A stretch of 64,000 nucleotides of DNA, taken from positions 682,001 through 746,000 of the forward strand of contig NZ_CP011853.1 in the NCBI RefSeq assembly GCF_001305675.1. The letters run 5' to 3'. Numbering within the stretch: the first letter of the stretch is position 1; every line of letters begins with the position of its first letter. The translations under genes were made by a program, and so were the position numbers. This stretch comes from Gordonia phthalatica. GTDB lineage: Bacteria > Actinomycetota > Actinomycetes > Mycobacteriales > Mycobacteriaceae. Below the pieces are notes generated by a model. That model was not told where the DNA came from. It did no database searches and was given only the letters and a program-made list of their open reading frames with translations. Positions 24,943 to 33,099 of this stretch are shown piece after piece.

Positions 24943-25785
24943 ATGTCCGAGATCCCAGCAGCCGAACAATTCGCGGGCAAGGTCGTCGTCATCACCGGCG
25001 CGTCGGCAGGCATCGGCTCCGGCTTCGCGAAGCAGGCGGCGGCCTACGGCATGAAGCTGGTCCTGGCCGACATCGCCGAGGAGAAGCTCAACACCGTCGC
25101 CGAGGACCTCCGGGCGCAGGGCGTCGAGGTGGAGGCGGTCCGCACCGACGTCTCCGACCCGGCCTCGGTGGAGGCGCTCGCCGAGCGCGCGTACGACCGC
25201 TTCGGCGCCGTCGACATGCTCATCAACAACGCGGGCATCATGGCGATGGGCTTCTCGTGGGAGGTTCCCGCGGAGAAGTGGGACGCCGTGCTGCGCGTCA
25301 ACATCGGCGGTTACGTCAACGGTCTGCGCGCCTTCGTCCCGCGCATGCTGGAGCAGGGGACCAAGGGCTGGATCCTGCAGGTCTCGTCGATCGGCGGCCT
25401 GTTCCCGAGTCCGCTGATGTCGCCGTACAGCGTCACCAAGTTCGGCACCCTCGCGCTCACCGAGTCGCTGCACTACGAGATGCAGATGCGTCAGGCACCC
25501 ATCCAGGTGTCGGTGGTCCTGCCCGACTCGGTCAAGAGCGAGATCTTCTCCGCGGCAAAGGGGGAGAGCACACTGCCCGCCGCGGACGCCTTCAACGACG
25601 CCCTGCAGCAGCGCGCCGACACCATCGGCATCACACCCGAGGAGCACGCAGCCCGCGTCTTCGAGCAGGTGGCGCAGGGTCGCTACTGGGTCACCGCGCA
25701 GCCGGAGGCCGTCGACCAGGGCATCGTCCCGCGCGCCGAGATGATCCGCGACCGCGTCAACCCGGTCCTGAGCTTCGAGGTCTAG
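24943..25785 (+). CDS. Short-chain dehydrogenase/reductase
   Basis: 280 aa SDR. TGASAGIGSGFA is the cofactor loop, NNAGIMAMG the stabilising motif, and YSVTKFGTLALTES carries Tyr and Lys, with Ser in QVSSIGGLF. The C-terminal third, rich in acidic residues, is longer than in plain FabG enzymes, as in ketoreductases of the DltE/YvaG-like group. ATG 24943 behind GGAGGCA. Probably expressed separately from the preceding operon, from a promoter overlapping the palindrome. Confidence 0.85.
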   Translation: MSEIPAAEQFAGKVVVITGASAGIGSGFAKQAAAYGMKLVLADIAEEKLNTVAEDLRAQGVEVEAVRTDVSDPASVEALAERAYDRFGAVDMLINNAGIMAMGFSWEVPAEKWDAVLRVNIGGYVNGLRAFVPRMLEQGTKGWILQVSSIGGLFPSPLMSPYSVTKFGTLALTESLHYEMQMRQAPIQVSVVLPDSVKSEIFSAAKGESTLPAADAFNDALQQRADTIGITPEEHAARVFEQVAQGRYWVTAQPEAVDQGIVPRAEMIRDRVNPVLSFEV

Positions 25786-25795
25786 GCTCGCAGAA

Positions 25796-25888
25796 TCGCC
25801 GAGTCGCACCACTTCCGGCTCCCGCACTCGGTCGCGACCGAGTGCGGGAGACAGAACTGGTGCGACTCGTCGGCAAGCGGCGCGGGAA
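25796..25888. repeat. ~90-bp palindromic repeat, copy A
   Basis: The core is CTCCCGCACTCGGTCG / CGACCGAGTGCGGGAG, a perfect 16+16-bp palindrome. It is flanked by GCCGAGTCGCACCA on the left and TGGTGCGACTCGTCGGC on the right, extending the stem. A second copy at about 59011-59115 is roughly 80% identical. This copy fills the gap between two convergent genes and ends at the stop codon of the hydrolase. Confidence 0.85.
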
Positions 25889-26758
25889 CTACAGCCCGTG
25901 CCGGTCCAGGAACTCAACGATCGCGGCCGCGAACACCTCGTTGTCGTCGCCGGCGACCATGTGCCCGGCGTCGCTGACGTCGGCGATCTCGGCGTGCGGC
26001 ACCAGCTCTCGCATGTTCTCGATCCCCGCGTCGCTGACGACGTCCGACTTGCCGCCGCGCACCACCAGTGTGGGCGCGGTGACGTTCCTCGCGGCGGCCG
26101 CGAGGCGGGCCGGATCGGTGTGACGGCGCGGCTCGTCGCCCTGCCCGGACGTGATGAACGCCGGATCCCAGTGCCAGTACCAGCGGCCGTCGTCGTGGAG
26201 GCGGACGTTCTTCTTCAATCCCTCGAGGTTCTTCGGCCGTTTGCGTTCCGGGTTGTAGGCGGCGACGGCGTCGGCCACCTCATCGAGGTTCGCGAAGCCG
26301 TCGATGTGGTCGGTCATGAACGCCTTGATGCGGTCGATGCCCTTCTGCTCCACATTGACGACGACGTCGACCATCACCAGTGCGGCCGCGAGGTCGGGAT
26401 CCTCGCCGAGGGTGCACAGGCCGGTGATGCCGCCGAGCGAGGCGCCGATGATGACCGGTCTGCGGGCGCGGTCGGTCAAGACGGTGCGGAGGTCGGCCAC
26501 GAAGGCGTCCATCCCGTAGTCGCCGTCGGGCGCCCACTGGCTGTCGCCGTGGCCGCGGAGGTCGAGGGTGTAGACGTCGCGACCGCGCGCCGCGAGGGCT
26601 GCCGCCGTCCGGTCCCACGAATGCCGCGTCTGCCCGCCGCCGTGCAGCAGTAGGGCGGGGGTGACGTCGCGGGCGTCGCCGGTCCCGGGCCAGTGGTCGC
26701 CGCGGAGTGTGAGGCTTCCGCTGGAGACGGAGAAGGGCTGCGACGTGGAGGGAGCCAT
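25889..26758 (-). CDS. Alpha/beta-hydrolase
   Basis: 289 aa. HGGGQTRHSWDRTA is the oxyanion region, GASLGGITGLCTL holds the nucleophile serine, and the catalytic His is in SDAGHMVAGD. I chose ATG 26758 since upstream in-frame codons cross the mntH promoter; an ATG at 26842 would add 28 residues. The nearest ribosome-binding GGAGGA lies only one base before the ATG, so the start is uncertain. Substrate not predictable. It is not the missing HsaD: the sequence around the nucleophile and the cap differ from HsaD. Confidence 0.8.
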   Translation of the reverse strand: MAPSTSQPFSVSSGSLTLRGDHWPGTGDARDVTPALLLHGGGQTRHSWDRTAAALAARGRDVYTLDLRGHGDSQWAPDGDYGMDAFVADLRTVLTDRARRPVIIGASLGGITGLCTLGEDPDLAAALVMVDVVVNVEQKGIDRIKAFMTDHIDGFANLDEVADAVAAYNPERKRPKNLEGLKKNVRLHDDGRWYWHWDPAFITSGQGDEPRRHTDPARLAAAARNVTAPTLVVRGGKSDVVSDAGIENMRELVPHAEIADVSDAGHMVAGDDNEVFAAAIVEFLDRHGL

Positions 26759-26847
26759 TCCTCCACTACTACACCGGCATTGCGCCGCCGGGGCATTGAT
26801 GTCGGAATCGGTCCCGGTCTGCGGGAGGGTGATTGAACTCATCTGGT

Positions 26848-26884
26848 TTTCGGTATCCCGAAACTTTGATGGTCGGCTAACCTC
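26848..26884. promoter_or_regulatory. mntH promoter with metal-regulator-like palindromes
   Basis: TTTCGG-tatc-CCGAAA at 26848-26863 is a perfect 6-bp inverted repeat. GGCTAACCTCA at 26874-26884 matches 10 of 11 bases of one half of the IdeR/DtxR-type iron-box half GGCTAACCTAA. TAACCT at 26878-26883 also fits a -10 box, and the ATG follows 6 nt later, so transcription may start at the ATG. Metal-dependent repression by MntR or IdeR fits a Mn transporter; which regulator binds is not shown. Confidence 0.5.
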
Positions 26885-26889
26885 AATCC

Positions 26890-28128
26890 ATGTTGCAGCG
26901 GCCGCGAAATGGAGTGATCGCGCGAAGCGTAGGACTCCTGGGTCCCGCATTCGTGGCGTCGATCGCCTACGTGGATCCCGGCAACGTCGCCGCGAACATC
27001 ACCGCCGGCGCCAAGTACGGCTACCTGCTGGTGTGGGTGCTGGTCGTCGCGAACGTGATGGCGGTGATGGTGCAGTACCAGTCGGCCAAACTCGGCGTCG
27101 TCACCGGAAAGACGCTGACGACGACGCTCGGCGAGAGGCTGTCGCGGCGCAGTCGGCTGCTCTTCTGGATGCAGGCCGAGCTCGTGGCGGGCGCGACCGA
27201 CATCGCCGAGGTGATCGGTGGCGCCATCGCACTCAACCTGCTGTTCGGACTGCCGCTGCCGGTCGGCGGCGTGATCGTCGGCCTCGTCTCGATGCTGCTG
27301 TTGGCGCTGGCGAACCCGCAGCGACAACGTCAGTTCGAGCATGTGATCGTCGGGCTTCTGGCCGTCATCGTGATCGGCTTCCTCGCCGGCCTCGTCGTCA
27401 GTCCGCCCGACGCGGGCGGCGTGCTGAACGGGATGGTCCCGCGGTTCGACGGCACCGAGACCGTCCTCCTCGCGGCATCCATGCTCGGCGCCACCGTGAT
27501 GCCGCACGCCATCTACCTGCATTCCTCACTGGTCATCGATCGGCACGGCCGCCCCGAGACCGAGCGGCGGACGCGACGACTCCTGTCCGCCACCCGCGTC
27601 GACGTGGTCGTCGCACTGGTGATCGCCGGAGCGGTCAACATCGCGCTGCTGGTCCTGGCCGCGACCAGCCTGTACGGCCGCGAGGGCACCGACAGCATCG
27701 AGGGAGCGCACGCGGCGGTCCGCGACGCACTCGGTCCGGTGGTGGCGACCGCCTTCGCGGTCGGCCTGCTGGCGTCCGGCATCGCGTCGACGTCGGTCGG
27801 CTCGTACGCGGGCGGGACCATCATGAACGGACTGGTGCGCAGGCAGATCCCGATGCTCATCCGACGATCGGTGACCCTGGTGCCCGCGGTGCTGATGCTC
27901 GCGATCGGAGTGAACCCGACGATGGCCCTGGTGATCTCGCAGGTGGTGCTGAGCTTCGGCATCCCGTTCGCGATCATTCCGCTGCGCCGCTACACCGCAG
28001 ACAAGCGACTGATGGGTTCGTTCGCCGACAACCCGTGGCTGCGCTGGGGTTCGGCCGGCGCCGCGGTGGTGATCGTGGCCTTGAACGTCGCGTTGATCAT
28101 GCTGACGGTGGCGGGTATCGGCGACTGA
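26890..28128 (+). CDS. mntH: Nramp-family Mn2+/Fe2+ transporter MntH
   Basis: 412 aa with about eleven transmembrane helices. Proton-coupled uptake of divalent metals is set by the unwound helix 1 motif D29-P30-G31-N32 and helix 6 motif M204-P205-H206, both intact. Length is normal for bacterial Nramp. No ribosome binding site lies before the ATG, which fits leaderless translation from the TAACCT promoter. Divergent from the hydrolase. Confidence 0.95.
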   Translation: MLQRPRNGVIARSVGLLGPAFVASIAYVDPGNVAANITAGAKYGYLLVWVLVVANVMAVMVQYQSAKLGVVTGKTLTTTLGERLSRRSRLLFWMQAELVAGATDIAEVIGGAIALNLLFGLPLPVGGVIVGLVSMLLLALANPQRQRQFEHVIVGLLAVIVIGFLAGLVVSPPDAGGVLNGMVPRFDGTETVLLAASMLGATVMPHAIYLHSSLVIDRHGRPETERRTRRLLSATRVDVVVALVIAGAVNIALLVLAATSLYGREGTDSIEGAHAAVRDALGPVVATAFAVGLLASGIASTSVGSYAGGTIMNGLVRRQIPMLIRRSVTLVPAVLMLAIGVNPTMALVISQVVLSFGIPFAIIPLRRYTADKRLMGSFADNPWLRWGSAGAAVVIVALNVALIMLTVAGIGD

Positions 28129-28140
28129 TCGTCGCTCCGG

Positions 28141-28188
28141 ATCTGCGTACCGAAAAGTGGCTCCAGTCCACTTTTGGATACGCAAATC
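28141..28188. repeat. Hairpin repeat, TGCGTA/TACGCA family, copy 1
   Basis: ATCTGCGTACCGAAAAGTGG and CCACTTTTGGATACGCAAAT pair at 16 of the 20 positions around a CTCCAGT loop. Copies 2 and 3 at 41297 and 42256 share the ATACGCAAATC right end, and copy 2 also shares AAGTG and CTCCAG. Downstream of mntH, it could terminate transcription, although there is no T-tract. Confidence 0.75.
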
Positions 28189-28238
28189 GGTTGCGCCGCA
28201 GTGACACACTGACGTCGTGGACATCGGAGAACCGCGAC

Positions 28239-28778
28239 ATGTGTGAACAGTGCCTGACGGCACCGGTCTACTTCGGTCAGCCGCTCCCGGGGTGGACGTT
28301 GGCGCGTGCTCGGGCGGAGCATCCGAACTCCACCTGGCACCGGGGCGAGTGGGGGCTGATCCGCATCGACGATCCTGCGTTTCGCTGGCGGATCACCCCG
28401 ACGCGGTCGCCGGATCACGGGATGCCCGAAGAGGAGGCCGACGCCTACTTCAACTCGTTGGATCCGGAGTCGCCGGAGCACCGCCGTTTGATGGTCTTCA
28501 CCAGTGAGAGCTGGGCTGACTTCTCCGAGGCCTTCGAACGGTGCGATGCCGTCGACGGCTACGAACTCATCAAGGCGGCGGTCCAGGTCGGCTACGACGA
28601 CTCCGAAGGATACGGATTCTCCCGGTGGCTCTTCGATTACCTCGGCGCGTACCTCGGCACGGCCACACCGGAGTACGACGACGCCGGCGATGCCTGGTAC
28701 CGAGACAGGTTCGGGGCGGCATCGATCGACGGATCGATCGGTGCCGCCCCGCTGCCCGGCGAGCCGGGCCACGAATGA
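28239..28778 (+). CDS. Hypothetical acidic protein
   Basis: 179 aa, ATG 28239 behind GGAGA. It starts with CEQCLTAPVYFGQ, so two cysteines form a CxxC near the N-terminus. The body is acidic with Trp/Tyr-rich blocks (FRWRITPTRSPDHG, LFDYLGAYLG). No membrane helices or signal. Not recognised; it could be an immunity-type or regulatory protein. It is convergent with the FadE operon. Confidence 0.65.
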   Translation: MCEQCLTAPVYFGQPLPGWTLARARAEHPNSTWHRGEWGLIRIDDPAFRWRITPTRSPDHGMPEEEADAYFNSLDPESPEHRRLMVFTSESWADFSEAFERCDAVDGYELIKAAVQVGYDDSEGYGFSRWLFDYLGAYLGTATPEYDDAGDAWYRDRFGAASIDGSIGAAPLPGEPGHE

Positions 28779-28790
28779 CGATCCGTCCCG

Positions 28791-29882
28791 CTACACGACC
28801 ACCCGCGCGAGCGCGTCGTGCGGCTGGCCGAAGAGCTGGGCGTCGGCCTGGGCGCGCTTGAAGTACAGGCCGATGTCGTGCTCCCAGGTGATGCCGATGC
28901 CGCCGTGCAGTTGAATCGCCTCGCCGGTCACCGCCATGTAGTTCTCGGAGCAGTAGACGTGGGCGGCGGCCGCCAACTCGGCGGCGTCGTCGCGACCCGT
29001 CACCAGGGCGTCGATCGCCGCTGCCGACATCGACCGCATGGCCTCCACCTTCACGTACATGTCGGCCATCGCGTGCTTGAGCGCTTGGAACGACGCCAGC
29101 GTGCGCCCGAACTGCTTGCGCGCCGAGGTGTACTCGACGGTGAGCGCCAGGGCGCGGGCCGCTCCGCCGACCTGCTCGGCCGACAGCATGGCCCACGCGA
29201 GCGTGCGGATGCGCTCGGCGATGTCCGGGGCGGACGCGATGGTCGTGGCGGGCACCTCGTCGAACGTCACGCGCGCCAGCGCACGGGTCGGATCGAGGAC
29301 CGGCAGCGGGGTGACGGTGACGCCCTCGGCGTGTGCGTCCACCTCGTGCAGGGTGTGCGCGTCGGGGTTGTCCGGACGCCCGGCGATCACCAGGAAGACG
29401 TCGGCGGAGTCACCGTCGAGCACGTACTCGGCGGTGCCGCGCAACAGCCCGGCCTCGGCGGTGACGCCCGGTGCGGTCCAGCCGGGATTGCCGGCCCAGC
29501 AGAGACCGCCGATCTTCTCGCCCGACGCGAGGTCGGGGAGCAGTCGTGCAGAGGCCTCGTCGTCGCCGGCGGCCAGGACGGCACCGACAGCGAGGACGGC
29601 CGACGAGAACACCGGCACCGGAGACAGCGTGCCGCCGACCTCTTCGACGGCCAACGCGGTCTCGGCGAGGGTCGCGCCCGCGCCGTCGAACTCCTCGGGG
29701 ACGGCGAGCGCGGCGACGCCGATCTCGGTGCAGAGCGTCTCCCACAGCGGCCGATCGATACGACCTTCCGTACGGGTCGCGGCGCGCACCGCGGCCGAGT
29801 CACTGCGACGCCTCAGCACGTCGCGAATCGACTCCGCCAGGGCCGCACGGTCTTCGGCGCTGATGGTCTCCGGCGTGCTCAC
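28791..29882 (-). CDS. Acyl-CoA dehydrogenase subunit (FadE18-like position)
   Basis: 363 aa acyl-CoA dehydrogenase. The N-terminal helical part, a beta middle domain with DEVPATTIASAP and a C-terminal helical domain (KQFGRTLASFQALKH, VYCSENYMAVTGEAIQLHGGIG) are all present. The short form and pairing with another short FadE suggest an alpha2-beta2 heterotetramer, as for mycobacterial ChsE pairs. GTG 29882 overlaps the stop of the next upstream gene by four bases (GTGA). Last gene of the four-gene operon. Confidence 0.88.
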   Translation of the reverse strand: MSTPETISAEDRAALAESIRDVLRRRSDSAAVRAATRTEGRIDRPLWETLCTEIGVAALAVPEEFDGAGATLAETALAVEEVGGTLSPVPVFSSAVLAVGAVLAAGDDEASARLLPDLASGEKIGGLCWAGNPGWTAPGVTAEAGLLRGTAEYVLDGDSADVFLVIAGRPDNPDAHTLHEVDAHAEGVTVTPLPVLDPTRALARVTFDEVPATTIASAPDIAERIRTLAWAMLSAEQVGGAARALALTVEYTSARKQFGRTLASFQALKHAMADMYVKVEAMRSMSAAAIDALVTGRDDAAELAAAAHVYCSENYMAVTGEAIQLHGGIGITWEHDIGLYFKRAQADAQLFGQPHDALARVVV

Positions 29883-30844
29883 AGCGTCTCCAGGATCAGG
29901 GCGCGATGCTGGGCGGGGGTGCCCCACGCCGAGACGAGCGCGCGCGTCTTGGTCAGGTACAGCGAGAGGTCGTGCTCGGCGGTGTAGCCGATCGCGCCCA
30001 GCACCTGCAGGCTGCGGCGCGACGCCAGGTAGGCGGCATCCGCAGCGGCGACCTTCGCGGCGGACACGTCGCGCGCGACGTTCGTGCCCTCCGGAGCGTT
30101 CCCGTCCAATCCGACGGCCGCGCCGTGCACCAGCGGTCGCGCCATCTCGACGGCGATCGCGACGTCGGCCAGGTGGTGCTTCACCGCCTGGTAGGAGCCG
30201 ATGGCGCGGTTGAACTGCTTGCGGGCCTTGGCGTAGTCGGACGCGAGGTCGAGCATCGCCGAACCCAGACCGATGAGCTGCGCCGCGGTGGCGAGCGCGC
30301 CGAGCTGGGCGACGGCCGACTCGTCGGCCGAGCCGAGCGCTGCGCCCGCCTCGACGTCGGCGACGGTGCGCGTCGGATCCACCGAGGCGTGCTCGGCGAC
30401 GACGGACGCGGAGCTCAGCGTGCCGTCGCGCAGCAGGTAGACGTCGGCGTCGGCCGGGGCGGCCGCGCGGTAGCCGGTCGCCGCGGCCGCGAGGGTGGCG
30501 GGACGACCGCCGAGCAGCGCTTCGAGGGCGTCGGAGGCACCGGCTGCCGCGAGCGCGGTCGGGACGGCGGCGAGGGTCTCGGCGACCGGACCGGGCAGCG
30601 CGATGCGTCCGATCTGCTCGGCCGCGACCACCATCTCGGTGGCACCCGCTCCGGAGCCGCCGAGCGCGTCGTCGACGATCAGGCCGGTGATGCCGGCCTC
30701 GGCGAGCTGTCGGTAGACGGTCAGGGCGGGGGCGTGGTCGCCCTCCGACCAGGCACGGGCGACGGCGCTGCCGCCGGCCTTCTCGCCGATCGCGGCGACG
30801 GTGTCGCGCAGGTCGGTGTGGATGTCGTTGAGGAGGAAGTCCAT
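29879..30844 (-). CDS. Acyl-CoA dehydrogenase subunit (short)
   Basis: 321 aa, ATG 30844. The C-terminal helical domain has KQFNRAIGSYQAVKHHLADV and LGAIGYTAEHDLSLY. It is shorter than ordinary 380-aa enzymes and lacks some FAD contacts, consistent with being one half of a heteromeric dehydrogenase with the neighbouring subunits. Two bases separate it from the preceding dehydrogenase stop; it overlaps the following one by 4 bp. Confidence 0.87.
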   Translation of the reverse strand: MDFLLNDIHTDLRDTVAAIGEKAGGSAVARAWSEGDHAPALTVYRQLAEAGITGLIVDDALGGSGAGATEMVVAAEQIGRIALPGPVAETLAAVPTALAAAGASDALEALLGGRPATLAAAATGYRAAAPADADVYLLRDGTLSSASVVAEHASVDPTRTVADVEAGAALGSADESAVAQLGALATAAQLIGLGSAMLDLASDYAKARKQFNRAIGSYQAVKHHLADVAIAVEMARPLVHGAAVGLDGNAPEGTNVARDVSAAKVAAADAAYLASRRSLQVLGAIGYTAEHDLSLYLTKTRALVSAWGTPAQHRALILETL

Positions 30845-30846
30845 GT

Positions 30847-32010
30847 CTATCGGTCTCCGCGGGGCAGGCCGAGCAGTCGCTCGGCGATCACGTTGCGCTG
30901 AATCTCGTTGGTGCCCGCGTAGATCGGGCCGGACAGTGAGAAGAGGTAGCCGTCCATCCAGGGATCGTCGAGCTCGGCGTCGACGCCCTGCAGGTCGAGG
31001 GCGGTCTCGTGGGCGGCGATGTCCCACTGCGACCAGAACACCTTGTTGATCGACGACTCCATGCCCAGCTGTCCGCCGGCGGCCAGGCGGCTGACCGTCT
31101 GGTACGTCGAGAGTTCGTAGGCGCGGGCGCCGATCCAGGCGTCGGCGACGCCCTTGTCGGTGGCGGCGGTCGACGGCAGGTCGCCTGCTGACTTCCACAG
31201 CTTCACCAGGCGGTCGGTGGCGGCGAGGAATCGGCCGGGGGAGCGCAGCGAGAGGCCGCGCTCGTTCGCCGCGGTGCTCATCGCGACCTTCCAGCCGTTG
31301 TTGACGTCCCCGATGACACCGGAGTTCGCCGGGTCGGCGGGGTCGTCGGGCACGAAGACGTTCTCCAGGAACAGCTCCGCGAAGCCGGCCTCGCCGTCGA
31401 GCTGGGCGATCGGGCGGACGGTCACGCCCTCGGCCTTCAAATCGAACATGAAGTACGTGATCCCGCGGTGCCGCTGCGCCTCGGGGTCGGTCCGGAACAG
31501 CCCGAAGCCCCAATCGGCGAAGCTGGAGCGCGAGCTCCAGGTCTTCTGTCCGTTGAGGAGCCAGCCGCCCTCGGTGCGGGTGGCGGTGGATCGGAGCGAC
31601 GCGAGGTCGGAGCCTGCCTCGGGCTCGCTCCACGCCTGGCCCCAGATGACCTCCGACCGCGCCATCTGCGGCATGATCCGGGCCAGCTGCTCGGGGCTCG
31701 CGTGCTCGAACAGAGTCGGTGCGAGGAGGAAGATGCCGTTCTGGCTCACGCGCCCGGGCGCACCCGAGCGGTAGTACTCCTCCTCGAAGATCAGCCAGTG
31801 CAGCAGCGGCTCGTCGCGGCCGCCGAACTCCACTGGCCAGCTCACCACGGACATGCGGTCGGCGGCCATCTCGGCCTCCCACTTGCGGTGGGCCTCAAAG
31901 CCTTCCGCGGTGTCCATGGAGGGAAGCGGCTCGGCCGGGACGTGCTCGGCCAACCAGGCGCGGATCTCCGCGCGGAACGCCTGTGCGGCGTCGTCGAACA
32001 ACAGATCCAT
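30847..32010 (-). CDS. Acyl-CoA dehydrogenase (FadE17-like position)
   Basis: 387 aa. WGQAWSEPEAGSDLASLRS is the FAD/CoA-binding middle-domain motif, NGQKTWSSRSSFADW follows, and GPIYAGTNEIQRNVIAERLLG is the classical C-terminal FadE motif. ATG 32010 overlaps the enoyl-CoA hydratase stop by one base. In M. tuberculosis I recall echA13-fadE17-fadE18 (Rv1935c-Rv1933c); here a third FadE gene is added to the same order. Confidence 0.9.
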   Translation of the reverse strand: MDLLFDDAAQAFRAEIRAWLAEHVPAEPLPSMDTAEGFEAHRKWEAEMAADRMSVVSWPVEFGGRDEPLLHWLIFEEEYYRSGAPGRVSQNGIFLLAPTLFEHASPEQLARIMPQMARSEVIWGQAWSEPEAGSDLASLRSTATRTEGGWLLNGQKTWSSRSSFADWGFGLFRTDPEAQRHRGITYFMFDLKAEGVTVRPIAQLDGEAGFAELFLENVFVPDDPADPANSGVIGDVNNGWKVAMSTAANERGLSLRSPGRFLAATDRLVKLWKSAGDLPSTAATDKGVADAWIGARAYELSTYQTVSRLAAGGQLGMESSINKVFWSQWDIAAHETALDLQGVDAELDDPWMDGYLFSLSGPIYAGTNEIQRNVIAERLLGLPRGDR

Positions 32011-32924
32011 CAGGCCTGTCCCTTCTTCTGGGCGGCGTCGCGCATGCTGCGCGCGTCCATGCCGCCGAGCGAGTCGCCGGAGTCGGCGTCGTTCGCGGCG
32101 TGCGCGTAGTGGTGCCAGCCGAAGACCGAGTCCATGGCGTTGCGCATGCCCATCTGGTCTTCGCAGATGTTGACGGCCTTCTTGCTCAGGAACAGGCCCT
32201 GCATCGGCATCTCGGTCATCTGCGCGCAGATCTCGTCGACCTTGGCGCCCAGCTCCTCGCGCGGCACGACGTGGTTGACCATGCCCCAGTCCAGGGCCTG
32301 CGCGGCGGTGAACCGCTGGCCGGTGAACAGGATCTCCTTGGCGCGACGGGCCCCGAGGACGTAGGCGTGCGCGAAGTACTCGACGCCCGGGATGCCCATG
32401 CGGGCCACCGGATCGGAGAAGAACGCGTCGTCGGAGGCGACGATGAAGTCCGCGGCCCACGCCAGCATCAGGCCGCCCGCGATGCACGCGCCGTGCACCT
32501 GCGCGATCACCGGCTTCGGGATCTCCCGCCACCGGCGGCACATGCCCATGTAGACCTCGATCTCACGGGCCAGGCGCTGCCCGCTGTCGAGCGGCTGGTC
32601 GTCGCTGCGGGTGTGATCCCAGTGCAGCGTCGCGACGTTGGGGTAGAAGGTGTTGAAGTCGCGCTCGGGCGTGCCGATGTCGTGGCCGGCGGAGAAGTGC
32701 TTGCCGTTGCCGCGCAGCACGATCACCTTGACGTCGGCGTCGTCGACGGCCTTGCGGAACGCCGCGTCCAGCGAATACGTCATCACCGAGTTCTGCGCGT
32801 TGCGGAAGTCGGGACGGTTCAGGGTCACGTAGGCGACGGCGCCGTTGGTCTCATAGGCGATCGGCGACGTGTCGGGTCCGAGGTCGTCGGGCCCCAGCGG
32901 GGGAGGGATGACGGCGTTGCTCAT
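32010..32924 (-). CDS. Enoyl-CoA hydratase/isomerase family protein (EchA13-like)
   Basis: 304 aa crotonase fold. FSAGHDIGTPERDF contains the first oxyanion-hole strand, and HGACIAGGLMLAWAADFIVAS the second. The residues after HGACIAGG do not show the pair of glutamates of true hydratases, so the enzyme may be an isomerase or hydrolase-like member. Lead gene of the operon with three FadE genes downstream; an operator-like repeat lies 18 bp upstream of its ATG. Confidence 0.88.
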   Translation of the reverse strand: MSNAVIPPPLGPDDLGPDTSPIAYETNGAVAYVTLNRPDFRNAQNSVMTYSLDAAFRKAVDDADVKVIVLRGNGKHFSAGHDIGTPERDFNTFYPNVATLHWDHTRSDDQPLDSGQRLAREIEVYMGMCRRWREIPKPVIAQVHGACIAGGLMLAWAADFIVASDDAFFSDPVARMGIPGVEYFAHAYVLGARRAKEILFTGQRFTAAQALDWGMVNHVVPREELGAKVDEICAQMTEMPMQGLFLSKKAVNICEDQMGMRNAMDSVFGWHHYAHAANDADSGDSLGGMDARSMRDAAQKKGQA

Positions 32925-32942
32925 ACCTCCAGACTCTAACCT

Positions 32943-32956
32943 AGCAAGTGCTTGGT
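32943..32956. promoter_or_regulatory. TetR-type palindrome upstream of the echA operon
   Basis: AGCAAG-tg-CTTGGT is a near-perfect 14-bp inverted repeat, set in the wider CCTAGCAAGTGCTTGG. It resembles the AnCAAG..CTTGnT sites of TetR repressors of acyl-CoA and ring-derived intermediates, including KstR2 (family knowledge). KstR2 itself is not encoded in the window, so the binder is only suggested. Confidence 0.55.
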
Positions 32957-33015
32957 TGGTAGCCGACGGTCCGCTGGGTGGTCTTTTCGGAATCGGTCTC
33001 GCCGTCTTTGATGGT

Positions 33016-33053
33016 TCCTATTTGACGCGAAGTGTCACTCACGTCGAATAGGA
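33016..33053. promoter_or_regulatory. Inverted repeat upstream of the fic gene
   Basis: TCCTATTTGACG (33016-33027) and CGTCGAATAGGA (33042-33053) are inverted copies matching at 11 of 12 positions with a 14-bp spacer. The left arm contains a TTGACG -35-like box and the right arm TAGGAT, a -10-like box, though 21 bp apart. Fic-family proteins with winged-helix tails often autoregulate; that the C-terminal wing binds here is inference. Confidence 0.5.
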
Positions 33054-33099
33054 TCGACTGCTGACGGCCGTATCTGCTGTCGATGCAGGAGAAAGTGAC

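Noticed and set aside
25889..26758. The hydrolase as the displaced HsaD
   Set aside because: The nucleophile region reads GASLGG rather than the GNSLGG type expected, and the oxyanion and cap segments differ from those I associate with HsaD; it also has no sterol-operon context.
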